Below, in pieces: positions 43,901 to 55,614 of a DNA stretch of 64,000 nt; position 1 is the first letter of the stretch; every line of letters starts with the position of its first letter. The notes under the pieces are model-generated. The model did not search any database. It was not told the DNA's origin and saw only the letters and a program-made list of their open reading frames with translations. The position numbers were made by a program, and so were the translations under genes. The stretch spans positions 1-64,000 of the forward strand of contig JAGFNK010000098.1 of assembly GCA_025769875.1 (NCBI GenBank), given 5' to 3'. The stretch comes from Russula earlei (lineage: Eukaryota > Basidiomycota > Agaricomycetes > Russulales > Russulaceae).

Positions 43901-46900
43901 CGTGTCCGTTTTGTGATGCCAAATGCAATGCCGTCGCATTATCTTTCTGTTGCGAGTTTGGTTCTGCGCCAAGCTCGAGAAGTGTCTGGGCAACATCCAT
44001 GTGTCCGTTTTGTGATGCGAAATGCAATGCCGTCCAGTCATCTTTGTCCTGAGCATTCACATCTGCGCCATGCTCGAGAAGTACGCGAGCCATGTTCACG
44101 TGACCGTTTTTCGATGCGAGAAGCAATGCTGTCGTCTTCAGGTGTGTTTGGCAGTTCGGATCTGCGCCACATGCAAGAAGTGCCCGAGCAACATCCACGT
44201 GACCATTTGTGATGCAAAATGTAATGCCGTCCAGTCATCTTTCTCCTTGGCATTTGGATCTGTGCCACCTTCGAGAAGTGTGCGAACAAGGGCTACATGT
44301 CCGTTTTGTGATGCCAAATGCAATGCCGTCGCATTATTTTCCTGTTCGGCATTTGGATCTACGCCATACTCGAGGAGCGTTCGAGCAACATCCACGTGTC
44401 CGCCTTGCGATGCCAAATGCAATGCTGTCCAGTTATCTTTCTCCTGAGCATTTGGATCTGCGCCATACTCGAGAATTGCACGAACAACAACCACATGACC
44501 GTTTCGTGATGCGAAATGCAATGCTGTCCAGTTATCTTTCTCCCTGGCATTCCGATCTGCACCACGTTGGAGAAGCAGGCGAACAATGTCCAGATGTCCG
44601 TTTTTCGATGCGAAATGCAATGCTGTCGAGTTTAAGAGTGTCTGGCAGTTAGGATCTGCGCTACGCTCGAGAAGTGTTTGAGCGACATCCACGTGTCCGT
44701 TTTGTGATGCCAAATGCAATGCCGTCGCATTATTCTTCTGCTTGGCGTTTGGATCTGCGCCAAGCTCGAGGAGCGTTCGAACAACATCCACGTGTCCATT
44801 TTGAGATGCTAAATGCAATGCTGTCCAGTCGTCTTTCTCCTGTGAATTTGGATCTGCACCATGCTCGACAATTGCCCGGGCAACATCTACAAATCCATTT
44901 TGTGATGCGTAATGCAATGCTGTCCAGTTATCTTTCTCCCGGGCGTTCCAATCTGCACCACACTGGAGAAGTAGGCGAGCAACGTCCACATGTCCGTTTT
45001 TCGATGCGAGATGCAATGCAGTCAACCCCAAATGTGTCTGGGAGTTCAGATCTGCACCACGCTCCAGAAGCGTCCGTGTTACATCCACGTGTCCGTTTTG
45101 TGATGCCAAATGCAATGGCGTCGCATTATTTTTCTGCTGGGCATTTGGATCTGCACCACTCTCGAGAAGCGCACACGCAACATTCACGTGTCCGTTTTGT
45201 GATGCCAAATGTAATGCCGTCCAGCTATCTTTTTCCTGAGTATTTGGATCTGCGCCACATTCGAGAAGTGCCCGTGCAACATCCACGTCTCCATTTTGTG
45301 ATGCGAAATGCAATGCCGTCCAGTCATCTTTCTCCTTGGTGTTTGGATCTGCACCACGCTTGAGAAGAGCCCGAGCAACATCCACGTGTCCATTTTGTGA
45401 TGCCACATGCAATGCCGTCCAATTATCTTCTTCCTGGGCATTCGGATCTGCGCCATGTTCGAGAGAAACCAAGACAACTTCCAAACGCCCCTTCTGAGAT
45501 GCCACAATCAGTGGTGTCCTTCGGACCGAATCCCGCGCGTTTACATCCGCTGAGCGATCGATGATCAGGAACTTGACAATGTAAGGTAACCCACAGCATG
45601 CTGCATAATGTAACGGCGTTGCCCTGGCCTGTAAGGGGCGTTCAGAGAGTAAACGCCCCCCATATATTGGGTCATTTATCCACACCCAAACCGCGATGTG
45701 GTGTTTGGTCGGTTCAAACAGACGTCTCATCCCATCTTGGATCTGGGCAGACACCTCCTCGAAGCGAGCATGGCCGTCCCAGTACTCAGCGGCGTAATCT
45801 GCGAGGGGAAACTGCTTGAGGCTTTCCTTGGTGACGTTTTCATCAAGATGTAGTAGAAGGCCAAGACAGGCCTGCGCAACGATGGTGTGAGAGGGGGTCA
45901 TAGAAACGTGGAAACGGGAAATTGGGTCCTCTGTTTCGGCAAGCCGCGACGACGTCAGGTATTCTTTGACCGAATAATGTGAAAATTGGATGACACGAGA
46001 TCCATCCACGTCGACGATGGAAAGCAAACTGGAGCAGGTGGATAGTACGGTGTGTGTTGGGTCTTGGGGCCGCCAGTCGGCCACAAATGCAGGGGTTGAT
46101 CCCGCGTCGAAATTGAAGGCGACAAACTCTGCGAGCTCCTCGACACGGAGCGGACGGGAGGCTGCTGCAACGCACTGCAGAAGACGATGGGCAAGTGGCC
46201 AATTCCGCTCGCTGATTTCCTTCAATGTGCGAGCGTAAGTCTCGTCCAGTGACTCTGGTAACCCATCCAGCGCTTGCCGTATACGTCCTGGCATGCAGGA
46301 ACGGAGGTAGATAAGCTGACAGTGCACCCATCGAAACCTACATTACGGATATGAGCGAGGCTAATAACGAAGAGTAATGGTGATGCCTTACATCCCATCG
46401 GCCTTTCTCGTGATGACATTGATCACTAATTCCCTATCCATCGTTTTCCATTTTTGGAATGGACGTTCCGTGGTGACGAGGGACCTGATATATTCGGCAA
46501 TGTCACGAATTTGCCCTTCCTCTGAATGTAGAGAAACTGAACGAAAAGATAAGTGTTCGAGGGCAAATTTGATGTCGGCTGCAAGTCGGCTAGTAACGCA
46601 AATCCGCATATGCGTAACCTGAGACTTGACAAGATCCTCCACCAGTTTCAACACTCTAGCACGGGAAGATGGCAAACCAGTCGTCTCTGGGCACTCGTCC
46701 AGGGCATCAATGATGATGTACAATGTGGCTTGTCCTGGGATTTTGATCATGTCGCTGAGGCATTGTAAGAGCTCAGCCTCGCTGGGAGATTCCGCACCGA
46801 AACCATGCGCCTTATAGAAATCAGAAAGGAAGACGTGATAGGCATCAGACTGATGACAAAGCTGGACCACCAGAGAGGACACCAAACCGCGAAGGTCTTT

Positions 46901-48336
46901 CTTTTGGTCCTCCCGGAAATCGCAATAGAAGAACGCTAATAAAGCCTGTCCACGCTCGCGCATCTTGAGGATATCTGCGATGATGGCAGAGCTGGTTAAT
47001 AGCTCATGATCAGACTCCACAAAGGAAATGCGGGAGATGGAAGTACCAGAGAATAGTCTTTCCGGCACCGGCTAGAGAAGGAAGAATCATGAATCGCAAG
47101 GGGTAAATACAGTTTCAAAACACTAACGTTTTCCATAAATCCAGAGTAGTGAGCTTGGACCCGATGATTTCCAATTTGCGTAAGTGTCACCTTGAATCCA
47201 CCAGGCTGACGTCTTGTCATGCTTCGATTCACAAGCGATTTTGTGATTTTTGAACGGATCCGGAGGGGAGAGCCATTTGTGAACGTCTTTCCGAAGCTTG
47301 TCGCCTGCACCAGCAGAGAGGTTTCAGAATTTCCGATCGGCTTTGCGAATATGTTAAATAGAAAATGAACCCACGTTCTGTCTTGGTCACTTCCCTCACA
47401 GTTTCACTAGCGGTTGGTGATCCCTTTTTAGCCAAGTCTGAGTGTAAGGGTATTCAGCGGCGAGCAGTGCACAAGCTGAGCAGCATTTCTCACCGTCCAT
47501 CTCCACCGTCTTATCTTGCGTGAGACCATGAACAGTCTGGAGAGTGTGCGCCGCGGTCGTTTGACCTTCATCCTGCGTAACCCTATCCAGTTTCTGTAAC
47601 GCTCCCTCGAGCTTATTCTCTCCAAGAAGTTTATTCCAAAATTTATCTGCATTGCGTTCAGTCACCCGCTACAACAAGCAAGGGCTGACTCACTAAAACG
47701 TCCTTCCTTGGCTTCTCTTGTGGCTAGAGCGAGGGCAGAGAGAAATTCCACCATTATCTCCACAAGGATGTTCCCCAACGCCGCTGCATTGTTATGAGGG
47801 ACTCGTGTAAATATCTCGAGTCTACCGAGGAGATTCTTGAAAAACTCGAGCAGGTCGAGGAGTGCATCATAACTTGCAGTAACATTCTTGACCGCCTGAA
47901 ACGCTTTGATATCAGAGACAGCTATAGGACCGAAACTGGGGCCTACCCTGAGCAAGACACCGATCCCAGCGAAGACTGCCTTCGCAGCTGGGACAGACTG
48001 CAGAATGGGCATCAGGCACAAGAATTCCAATGGTTACTTTGGACGTACTATACCAATTCCCTCGCCGATAAGGGTGCTCGTGGAAAGTGTGTACAAGAAC
48101 TGGACAGAACACTTGACCGATTTCATGATTCTTCCATCGTCCCCTCGATATTGACTAAGGGAACGTGTCTGTCTTTGAAGGATGGCGACAATAGTATCCA
48201 CAGAGTTGCACTTTCCGATCACCTTGTAAAGAGGATGATCAACTAGGCTCGTCTTCGTCTTCTCTTCGTAGTCCCGCAATGCAGCTTTGAAGAGTGACTG
48301 GAACGGCGAGGAGGATTGTGATGGGTGACTCATCAA
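40966..48336 (-). pseudogene. Goodbye-NACHT-ankyrin STAND (NLR-like) gene A, ~45 repeats, six single-base indels
   Basis: Exons 48336-48049, 47997-47947, 47895-47694, 47646-47494, 47437-47375, 47304-47128, 47072-47048, 46991-46392 and 46337-40966. Total 6931 nt; the six indels (one missing base near 44207, extra bases near 43421, 42421, 42344, 42005 and 41109) correct it to 6927, about 2308 residues. N-terminal Goodbye-type domain (FQSLFKAALRDYEEKT), a second helical region (AVKNVTASYDALLDLLEFF), NACHT with Walker A GKPGAGKTI (K316) and Walker B YIIIDALDE (D415), then about 45 ankyrin repeats. Such proteins sense non-self and trigger cell death in fungi. It is a pseudogene or an intact gene with assembly errors; the NACHT part is undamaged. 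Confidence 0.88.
41090..45520 (-). repeat. 99 bp tandem array encoding ~45 ankyrin repeats (gene A)
   Basis: Units read (K/E)[31 protein letters not shown]-like, 33 residues each. Larger blocks recur: the same 10-mer GCGAACAAGG marks one unit at 42201, 43491 and 44282, spacings of 1290 = 13x99+3 and 791 = 8x99-1, exactly the indels located between them. Long plus-strand ORFs here are reading-frame artefacts of the repeat. Confidence 0.93.
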
Positions 48337-49054
48337 CTGGGAAGGATTGGGGTTAAAATAGAGGAGTTGACCAGTTGTGAGAAGATGAGCGGGAGACAGG
48401 TGGTAGAGGATTGAGGAAGGGCAAGCGCACTGCCTAGGTGCGCTAGGTGCGCATACTAGTATCCCACGGGGTTACGCTGGGTGGGTGCCATTTTCGATTG
48501 GTTTGGCGCCGGCGAGAAGTCCAAAGAGGCGCAGCCGCGGACAGAACGTAGGAAAGTGAATCATTTGACGCAAAGCAGGTCCCACGAAGAGTATTGGCCC
48601 GGGGCACAGTGTTGTGACGGCCCAGCCTTTACAAAAGCCTGATTATTAGAAGACCACAATGTGTTTTCCACTTAAAAATTGGTACAAAATTTGCTGTCTC
48701 TGGGGTCCTTAATCACTTTTCTCACTCAGACGCTTACAAATGTGCGGCATCTTCGTGCGGCCACCTACATGTCACACACCTCATTTATCCTCAGCGATCT
48801 CGACTCTCATTCATGCCTCTTTCTTTTTATCAGCCTCCTCATTTAGCCCCTGCTCTATACAAAATACTCAATAAAGAAGACCCCCCTTTCCGTTCCCTGA
48901 GTGCTTCAAGACTTTCCGGTTCTCATCGCGTCCACATTCCGTGTTCTCGCTGGGCTTGCTCCTGCCCATCCCTTTAGTTATTGATAATTGCGCAAGCTTC
49001 AACCCCCATGTTATTTGAATTATACAAAACGATATCTAACTGCCTACGACAAGA
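48337..49054. other. Spacer between the two STAND genes
   Basis: It is upstream of gene A and downstream of gene B. No coding signal; a CTAGGTGCG word is repeated at about 48433-48450. Both genes point the same way, so the pair looks like a tandem duplication. Confidence 0.45.
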
Positions 49055-52000
49055 CTAAAAGTACTTGAATCTGACCAGATTCCTGCGCCTCGACCGATTT
49101 GCCTCTGCTTCTTCAAGCAAGGTCTGGTACGTATCGTTCTGAACATTCGCATATGCGTTGTGCTCCAAAAGGAGCCGACAAACCTCCACATCTCCCCTTC
49201 TGGACGCCCAATGTAGCGGAGTCTCGTTGTCCTCGTCCAAGGCCATCGGATCTGCGCCGTGCTCGAGAAGGAGCTGAGCAACTCTCCGACTCCAAGCATA
49301 GTGCAATGGAGTCCGCTTGCCGTCGTCCGGGGCTGTCACACCTGCGCCGTGATCGAGAAGGAGCTGAGCAACTCGCTTGCCCTGTATTTCATGCAATGGA
49401 GTCCGCTTGTGGTCGTCCTGAGCTATTGCATCTGCGCCGTGTTCGAGAAGGAGCCGAGTAACTCTGTGATTCGCTGTCTGGTGCAATGGGGTCCGTTTGT
49501 ACTCGTCCTGGGCTGTCGCGTCTGCACCGTGCTCGAGAAGGAGCTGAGCAACTTGGACACTCGAAGCACGGTGCAACGGGGTTCGCTTGGCATTGTCCTG
49601 TGCTGTCGCATCGGCACCATGTTCAAGAAGGAATCGAATCACTTCTTCTTCTTCTACATTGTGCAACGGAGTCCGCTTGTAATCGTCCTGCGCTGTGACA
49701 TCTACCCCATGTTTGAGAAGGAGCTGTGCAACTGGCACACTCGACACATAGTGCAACGGAGTTCGCTTGCAGTTGTCTTGGGCTGACGCATCTGCGCCGT
49801 GTTCAAGAAGGAGTCGTACAACTTCCTTATTCGACACCGTGTGTAACGGAGTTCGCTTGAAATCGTCCTGTGCAGTTGTCTCCGCACCGTGTTCAAGAAA
49901 GAGCTGAGCAATTTCCACACTCAATGCTCGGTGCAACGGAGTCTGTTTCCCATTATCCTGGGCTGTGGCATCTGCACCATGCTCAAGAAAGAGCTGAGCC
50001 ACTTCGACACAGTCCACTTCGTGCAATGGAGTCCGGTTATAATCGTCTTGGGCTGCCGCATCTGCGCCGTGCTCGAGAAGGAGTTGAGCAACTTCCACAT
50101 TGATGACCTCGTACAATGGAGTCCGCTTGTAATAGTCTTGGGCTCTCGCATCTGCGCCGTGCTCAAGAAGGAGTTGAGCAATTTCCACACTCCTGACTCC
50201 ATGTAATGGTGTCCGCTTGTCATCGTCTTGGGCTGTTGCATCTGCTCCGTGTTCGAGGAGGAGCCGAGCGACTTCCAAGTTCCACACCATATGCAATGGT
50301 GTCCGCTTATTGCTGTCTTGGGCGGTCGCATCTGCGCCCTGCTCAAGAAGGAGTCGAGCAACCCCTCCATCCCACGTCAGGTGTAATGGAGTCTGCTTGT
50401 TGACATCTTGGGTTGTCACATCCACGCCGTGCTCGAGAAGGAGTTGAACAACTTCCAGAGTATGCCCATGGTGCAATGGAGTTTGCTTGTCGTTGTCTTG
50501 TGCCATAGCATCAGCACCGTGGCTGAGAAGAACCCGGACAACCCCCACACTCCATGACTCGTGTAATGGAGTCCGCTGATGATCGTCTTGAGCTCTCGCA
50601 TTTGCGCCGTGTTCGAGAAGGAGTTGAGCAACTTCTGCACTTCCCGCTCTATGCAGTGGAGTCCGTCTGTATATGTCCTGTGCGGTTGCATCCGCGCCGT
50701 GTTCGAGAAGGACTTTGGCAACTTCCACGTTCGACGCCTCGTGCAATGGAGTCCGCTTGTAGTCGTCTTGTGCTGTCGCATCTGCGCCATGTTCAAGAAG
50801 GAGACGAGCAAATTCCACACCCCACGGCTGGTGCAATGGAGTCCGCTTGCGGTTGTCCTGCGCTGTCGCATCTGCACCGTGCTCAAGAAGAAGTCGGACG
50901 ACTTCCGTATTATACGCACAGTGCAACGGAGTCTTCTTTTGATAATCCTTTGCTGTTGCATCTGCACCACGTTCGAGAAGGAGGCGGACAATTTCCGCGC
51001 TCTTCGCTTCATGCAGCGGGGTCCGTTTATGATCGTCTTGGGCTGTCGCATCCGCGCCGTGTTCGAGGAGGACCTGGGCAACTTCCACGCTCGACGCCTG
51101 GTGCAATGGAGTCCGCCTGGTGATGTCTTGGGCTATCGCGTCCGCGCCATGCTCAAGAAGGAGCCGAGCGACTCTCCAGCATGATACCCCATGCAATGGT
51201 GTCACACCGTCCGAAGCCCGTGAAGCGTTTACGTCCTGTGAGCGCTCAGTAACCAGGAACTCCGAAACGTCATATAAACCATAATAAGCAGCGTAATGTA
51301 ACGGTGTGGCTGGTAGTCGTGATGACATTCTCTCTTCTTCAGGTACAAACAAGAAGAGGGTGTTTGGGGCGTATGCCCAGACCCAGAGCGCAAGGTGTGG
51401 CATATTTGGGTCGAAGAGACGTTTCATGCCGTCTTGCACCTTGGGCCACACACCTTCGAACTGGGCATGCTCTACTACGTATCGGGCAGCATATTCGACC
51501 AGGGGAAAGTTCTTCAGGTTGTGGCGGTTAATGCTTTTATTTAGGTGGAATAGAACCCCGAGACAGGCTTGCGCGACGGTTGTGTGAGCATGGGTCATGG
51601 ATAGACCGTAACGGGAAATGACGTCTCCAGCTTTGGCGAGGCGGGCCGACATTAAATACTCCTTTACGGAGAAATGCGAAAATTCAATGACTTGCGAATT
51701 GCCCGCTTGAACGATGGAAAGTAAGCTGGAGCACATAAACAGCACATCCTTTCCTGGATCTTGGAGGCGCCAATCTGCTAAGAATGTGGGAACGGTTCCT
51801 GCATCGAAATCAACTGCAAGGATCTCCGCAAGCTCCTCGACACAAAGCGGACGGGAAGCTACCGCGACACATTCGAACAGATGGTAAACATATTCCCAGT
51901 TTTGTTCCTCGATGTCTTGTAAGATCCTCTCGTACGTCTCATCCAGGGTCTCCGGTAATTCATCAAGAGCACGTCGAATACGTCCTGGGATGCAGCGGCG

Positions 52001-54112
52001 AAGGTAAACCAACTGACAGAAAACCCATCGAAACCTATGTGAGTAATGTGACACACATTAGGGAGAATCGTGAGGATATATGGCACTAATCCCTTACATG
52101 CCGTCTGCTTTCTTCTTCAGCACATCAATAACCATTTCCTTGTCAATCACTTTCCATCTTTGCATCATGGGGTCCGTGTTTACGACTGATTTAACATACT
52201 CGACAATGTCGAGAATTTGCCCCCTCTCGCCATGTAGAGAAATGGACCGGAAAGCCAAAGGATCCAAGACAGGTCTGATGTCAGCCTCCGGTCGACTCGT
52301 GACGCAGATGTGGAGATTCGGAATTTTTAAATTGACAAGCATTGTTACAAGGCCTAGGACTTCTTCACGAGGAGATGGGATACCCGTTGTGTTCGGAAGC
52401 TCGTCCAGAGCGTCCACGACTACAAAAACTGGGGTATCTCCTGAGATTTGGGCAATGCGGATGAAACATTCCAGGAGTGCATCTTCGCCAGGATGCTGAG
52501 AACCACGACGATGTGCAAGGTAGAAGTCGGAAAGAATATCATAATAGGAATCGGACTGATCACAAAGCTGGACAAGGAACGATGAAACCAATTCACGTCG
52601 CTCCTTCTTTTTGTCTTCCCTGAAGTCACAATAGAAAAAGGCGAGTGATACTTGTCCTGATTTGCGCATCTCGTTGACGTCCTCGATGATCGCCGAGCTG
52701 ACCAATAAAAATAAGTCACTGAACCATTAATATCAAAAGGTGAATTCACCATAGCACGCTCTTCCCTGCTCCCGCTACGACACCGTAATCATCAGTCTCA
52801 GTGACGACAGAACGGACCAAGATAGACCCACGTTTTCCATGAATCCACAAAAGTGAGCTAGGGCTAGATGATTTCCATTCAGAATAGATGTTGCCTTCGA
52901 GGAACCATGTTGCTGTTCCGCTATGGCGTGACTTGTACGCAGTGTTGTGATTTTTCCAAGGATCGGGTGGAGAGAGCCAATTTTGAAGGTCTTGCTGCAA
53001 TTTTTCGCCTGCGAGAATTCTCTCGGCATTTCACATAGACCACATGAAGAAACGACTGACGATTGGCATTAGCCTTATTCTTATTCTTGTCACTCGGATT
53101 CCTCTGCGTTACTTCTATGATCGCATCAGAAAAACAAAAGCTTATCATTGCCAGCGGAACGTACTCAAAGGTTCCCAGGCAATATTTTCGGGTGTCTTGC
53201 CATCTAGAGGGAAGGATGTTCACTACACAGGCGTGATGAGTTGGATTGAGTTTCCGCACCGTCCATGAGTACATTGACTTTCTGATCAATACCGTAGACG
53301 ATGGCGAGAGCCTGTGCCCCAGTCGCCCGTGACTCTTCCTGGACCAGTCTATCAAGCCGCTGTAGCGCATCTTCCACCCTGTTATCCCCCAAGAGCTTCT
53401 TTACGAGCTTCTCTGCGATCCATTGAGCTAAAGAAGGACCGAGTTAATGACGAAGGACTCACTCAGTCGCCCCTGTTTCACCTCTTTCGTCTCCAGAGCG
53501 AGCGTGGAGATAAGTTCGACGATTATTTCGACAACTACTTCTGTTATGGCCGGTGTAGGGTGAATCTTCATATAAATGTCAAGTCGGCTCAGGAACTTTC
53601 CGATGCACTTGAGCAAGTTAGCCAGTGCACTGAAGCTGGCGTTAACGCTCTCGATAGTCTGATAAGCTCGAAGGTCACAAAAAGCATACTCATAGGAACT
53701 GGGAAAGACACATACCGCGAAGAGAATAGCGAGGCCAGCAAATATTGCTTTTGCTGGTGGGAATGGCTGTCAGAAAAGTATAAGCATCGAGGACCCGAGC
53801 AATACCCATCGGTCTATGCCGACGTACCACACTGATAGTGTCGCGAAGGGTGGAGTTGGTGGACAATGCATGCAGAACAGGGACGGCACGATTTAGCAAG
53901 TTCGTCATCTTTCCACCTTCTCGAGATTCACGGAACGCAGAGACTTGCTCTCGAAAAAAGGCGGTTATGGACTCTACAGTGTTGCATGTTTCGAGTTGCT
54001 TGGCGAGAGGATGGTTGGCTAGTTTGGTCCCCGTCTGTCTTTCATAGTCCTGCAGGGAAGCATCGAAAAGCAAATTGAATCGAGAGGAACTAGATGGGCC
54101 AGGATCGCCCAT
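49055..54112 (-). CDS. Goodbye-NACHT-ankyrin STAND (NLR-like) gene B, intact, 1524 residues
   Basis: Exons 54112-53828, 53766-53716, 53658-53463, 53427-53260, 53203-53165, 53114-53061, 53008-52832, 52774-52750, 52697-52098 and 52034-49055 total 4575 nt with no frameshift. N-terminal Goodbye-type domain (FNLLFDASLQDYERQT), helical region, MDDGKTPEN, then WLSPPDPWKNH and NACHT: Walker A GKPGAGKSV (K328), FFYCDFREDKKKE, Walker B FVVVDALDE (D427), HICVTSRPEADI. A helical module follows (RRALDELPETLDETYERIL), then 21 ankyrin repeats of 30 residues, one of 33 and a final degenerate one. Intron positions match gene A. Intron 3 is only 35 bp. It probably acts as an ATP-dependent switch; the N-terminal domain would transmit the signal. 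Ligand unknown. Confidence 0.93.
49184..51172 (-). repeat. 90 bp tandem array: 21 ankyrin repeats of exactly 30 residues, plus one of 33
   Basis: Each unit is VAxLLLEHGADATAQDxxKRTPLHxxxxxE; 51172-49283 holds 21 units of 90 nt without an indel, then a 33-residue unit (49282-49184). The residues right after TPLH vary strongly, while LLLEHGADATAQD barely changes. Canonical ankyrin repeats have 33 residues; the missing three fall where RNGH normally lies. Confidence 0.95.
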
Positions 54113-55614
54113 GTTAAAGTCGAGCTGAGGACGGCAGTAGTCGCCCTCCGACAGGATAGAATTTAGCCGCCGAGGACATATTTTTTCTCATGTGACATGC
54201 CCCATGGCTGGGCACTGCGATAACATAGTTCGGTCGGTTACATGCAAACGAATGTGTGCCTAGCAACCTCCAAACGCTCCCCATAATACGATGGGGCAGG
54301 GACATGCAGGTCAAGCACGAATCCCGCCCCACACTACGAGTCCACGCGCTCATGGTGGTTTGCACAGGTTATTCCGATTCGATTGGAACCCCAGAGTTCC
54401 AATATGTCCCTTCGAGTCAATAGATATCAATATGCTTCCTGAAAGTTCTTATTGCTTTTAGACGGCCTTCCAGCAAATCTCTAGAGGCATCATCCTCAAC
54501 TAGTCTCCCACAAATGATAAATATTCGAGAAGTGTTCAGTCTCACTTCTCGCGTTCTCGTTCAAGGGAGAAACCGAATGGCACGGGAATTGGCATCTACT
54601 CTAGGAGCCAAAGCTTTGACGTTGAGTGACGGCTCGATGGCCCTTAACGTCTCCACGCCAACGAAATCAAGCCAGGAATCGATGGAACTGAGAAAGAATG
54701 AGTGAGGCACGCATGATCCAGATGGACATTTGCCATATCCCGTGAAGCAGCCGTACATCCCTATAAAACAAGTCATTCAGGATTAAGCAAGGCCGCGAAT
54801 CCACCAAATGATAATCAATACGTTCACTCGGGGATATTGGGGAGAGTGCTCACTTTTTCCATGAAACCCTTGGCATGAGGTGACCGCCAGGCATCGTCCC
54901 AGAAAAAGAGACAAAACCCTCTAGAGATAAGCGCAGGAACATATATGTGACGAATCTACGAGTAGCGACCTTTGAATTCCGTGGAGGCGGTGTGTGAAGG
55001 TGGAGGGTGATGAGGGTACGCTGGACGAAGAAAAGGCAATGTACGAAAAAGCGAGAAACAACGTCTTGCCTGGAGTTGGCGATTTAGCGTATATTTCCGC
55101 TCTTCTCAACCGTGCTGGTGCACATTGCCGGAACGCTTGGCAACTTGATATTAGATCCTAAGAACGTGTCGGAGTCGGGCAGGAATAAAGTTGCATGGCA
55201 TGATGGAGAGACCAGGGCTGAGCACTGCGTCGGGGTACTTCGAGGTACGAACGAGGGTGTCGTCCTCAGGGGAAGAAGACGTACACAGGCGATGTTGGGT
55301 GTGACGAGGTCATCTGCGGCTGAGGCACGACGGTCACCGACAAAGGTGGCAGGGCATTGAGTCAGTTGGAGGCGGGCACACGAGGATGGGAAGAGGCAGC
55401 AGGTGTGAGCGAGGGAAGGGAGTAGGTAGGGACGAGGTGGGCCGGTGATGAGTCAGTGGTATGCAGTACCAGCCACTCTGTGTCCGAAGCCATGACCATG
55501 TTCCCATTGCCTAACGGTAACATTATAATACATAAAGGCGGAAGTGTATGGATACAATACAATCTCTAGACTACAAACCCGAGAGATTTTACATTCTAAG
55601 CAAGCCGTCGATGC
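54113..55614. other. Intergenic with a possible gene fragment
   Basis: On the minus strand 54770-54419 reads through with one TGA (SIDSWLDFVGVETLRAIEP, later RLVEDDASRDLLEGRLKAIR). It ends at a natural stop and may be the C-terminal remnant of a decayed gene of unknown family. The rest (54780-55610) shows no supported gene. Confidence 0.35.

Noticed and set aside
41020..45363. Long plus-strand ORFs opposite the ankyrin array
   Set aside because: A 99 bp repeat without a stop in an antisense frame stays open automatically; the minus strand has the domain structure.
49099..51184. Plus-strand ORFs opposite the 90 bp array
   Set aside because: Same artefact as above; the real gene is the intact minus-strand STAND protein.
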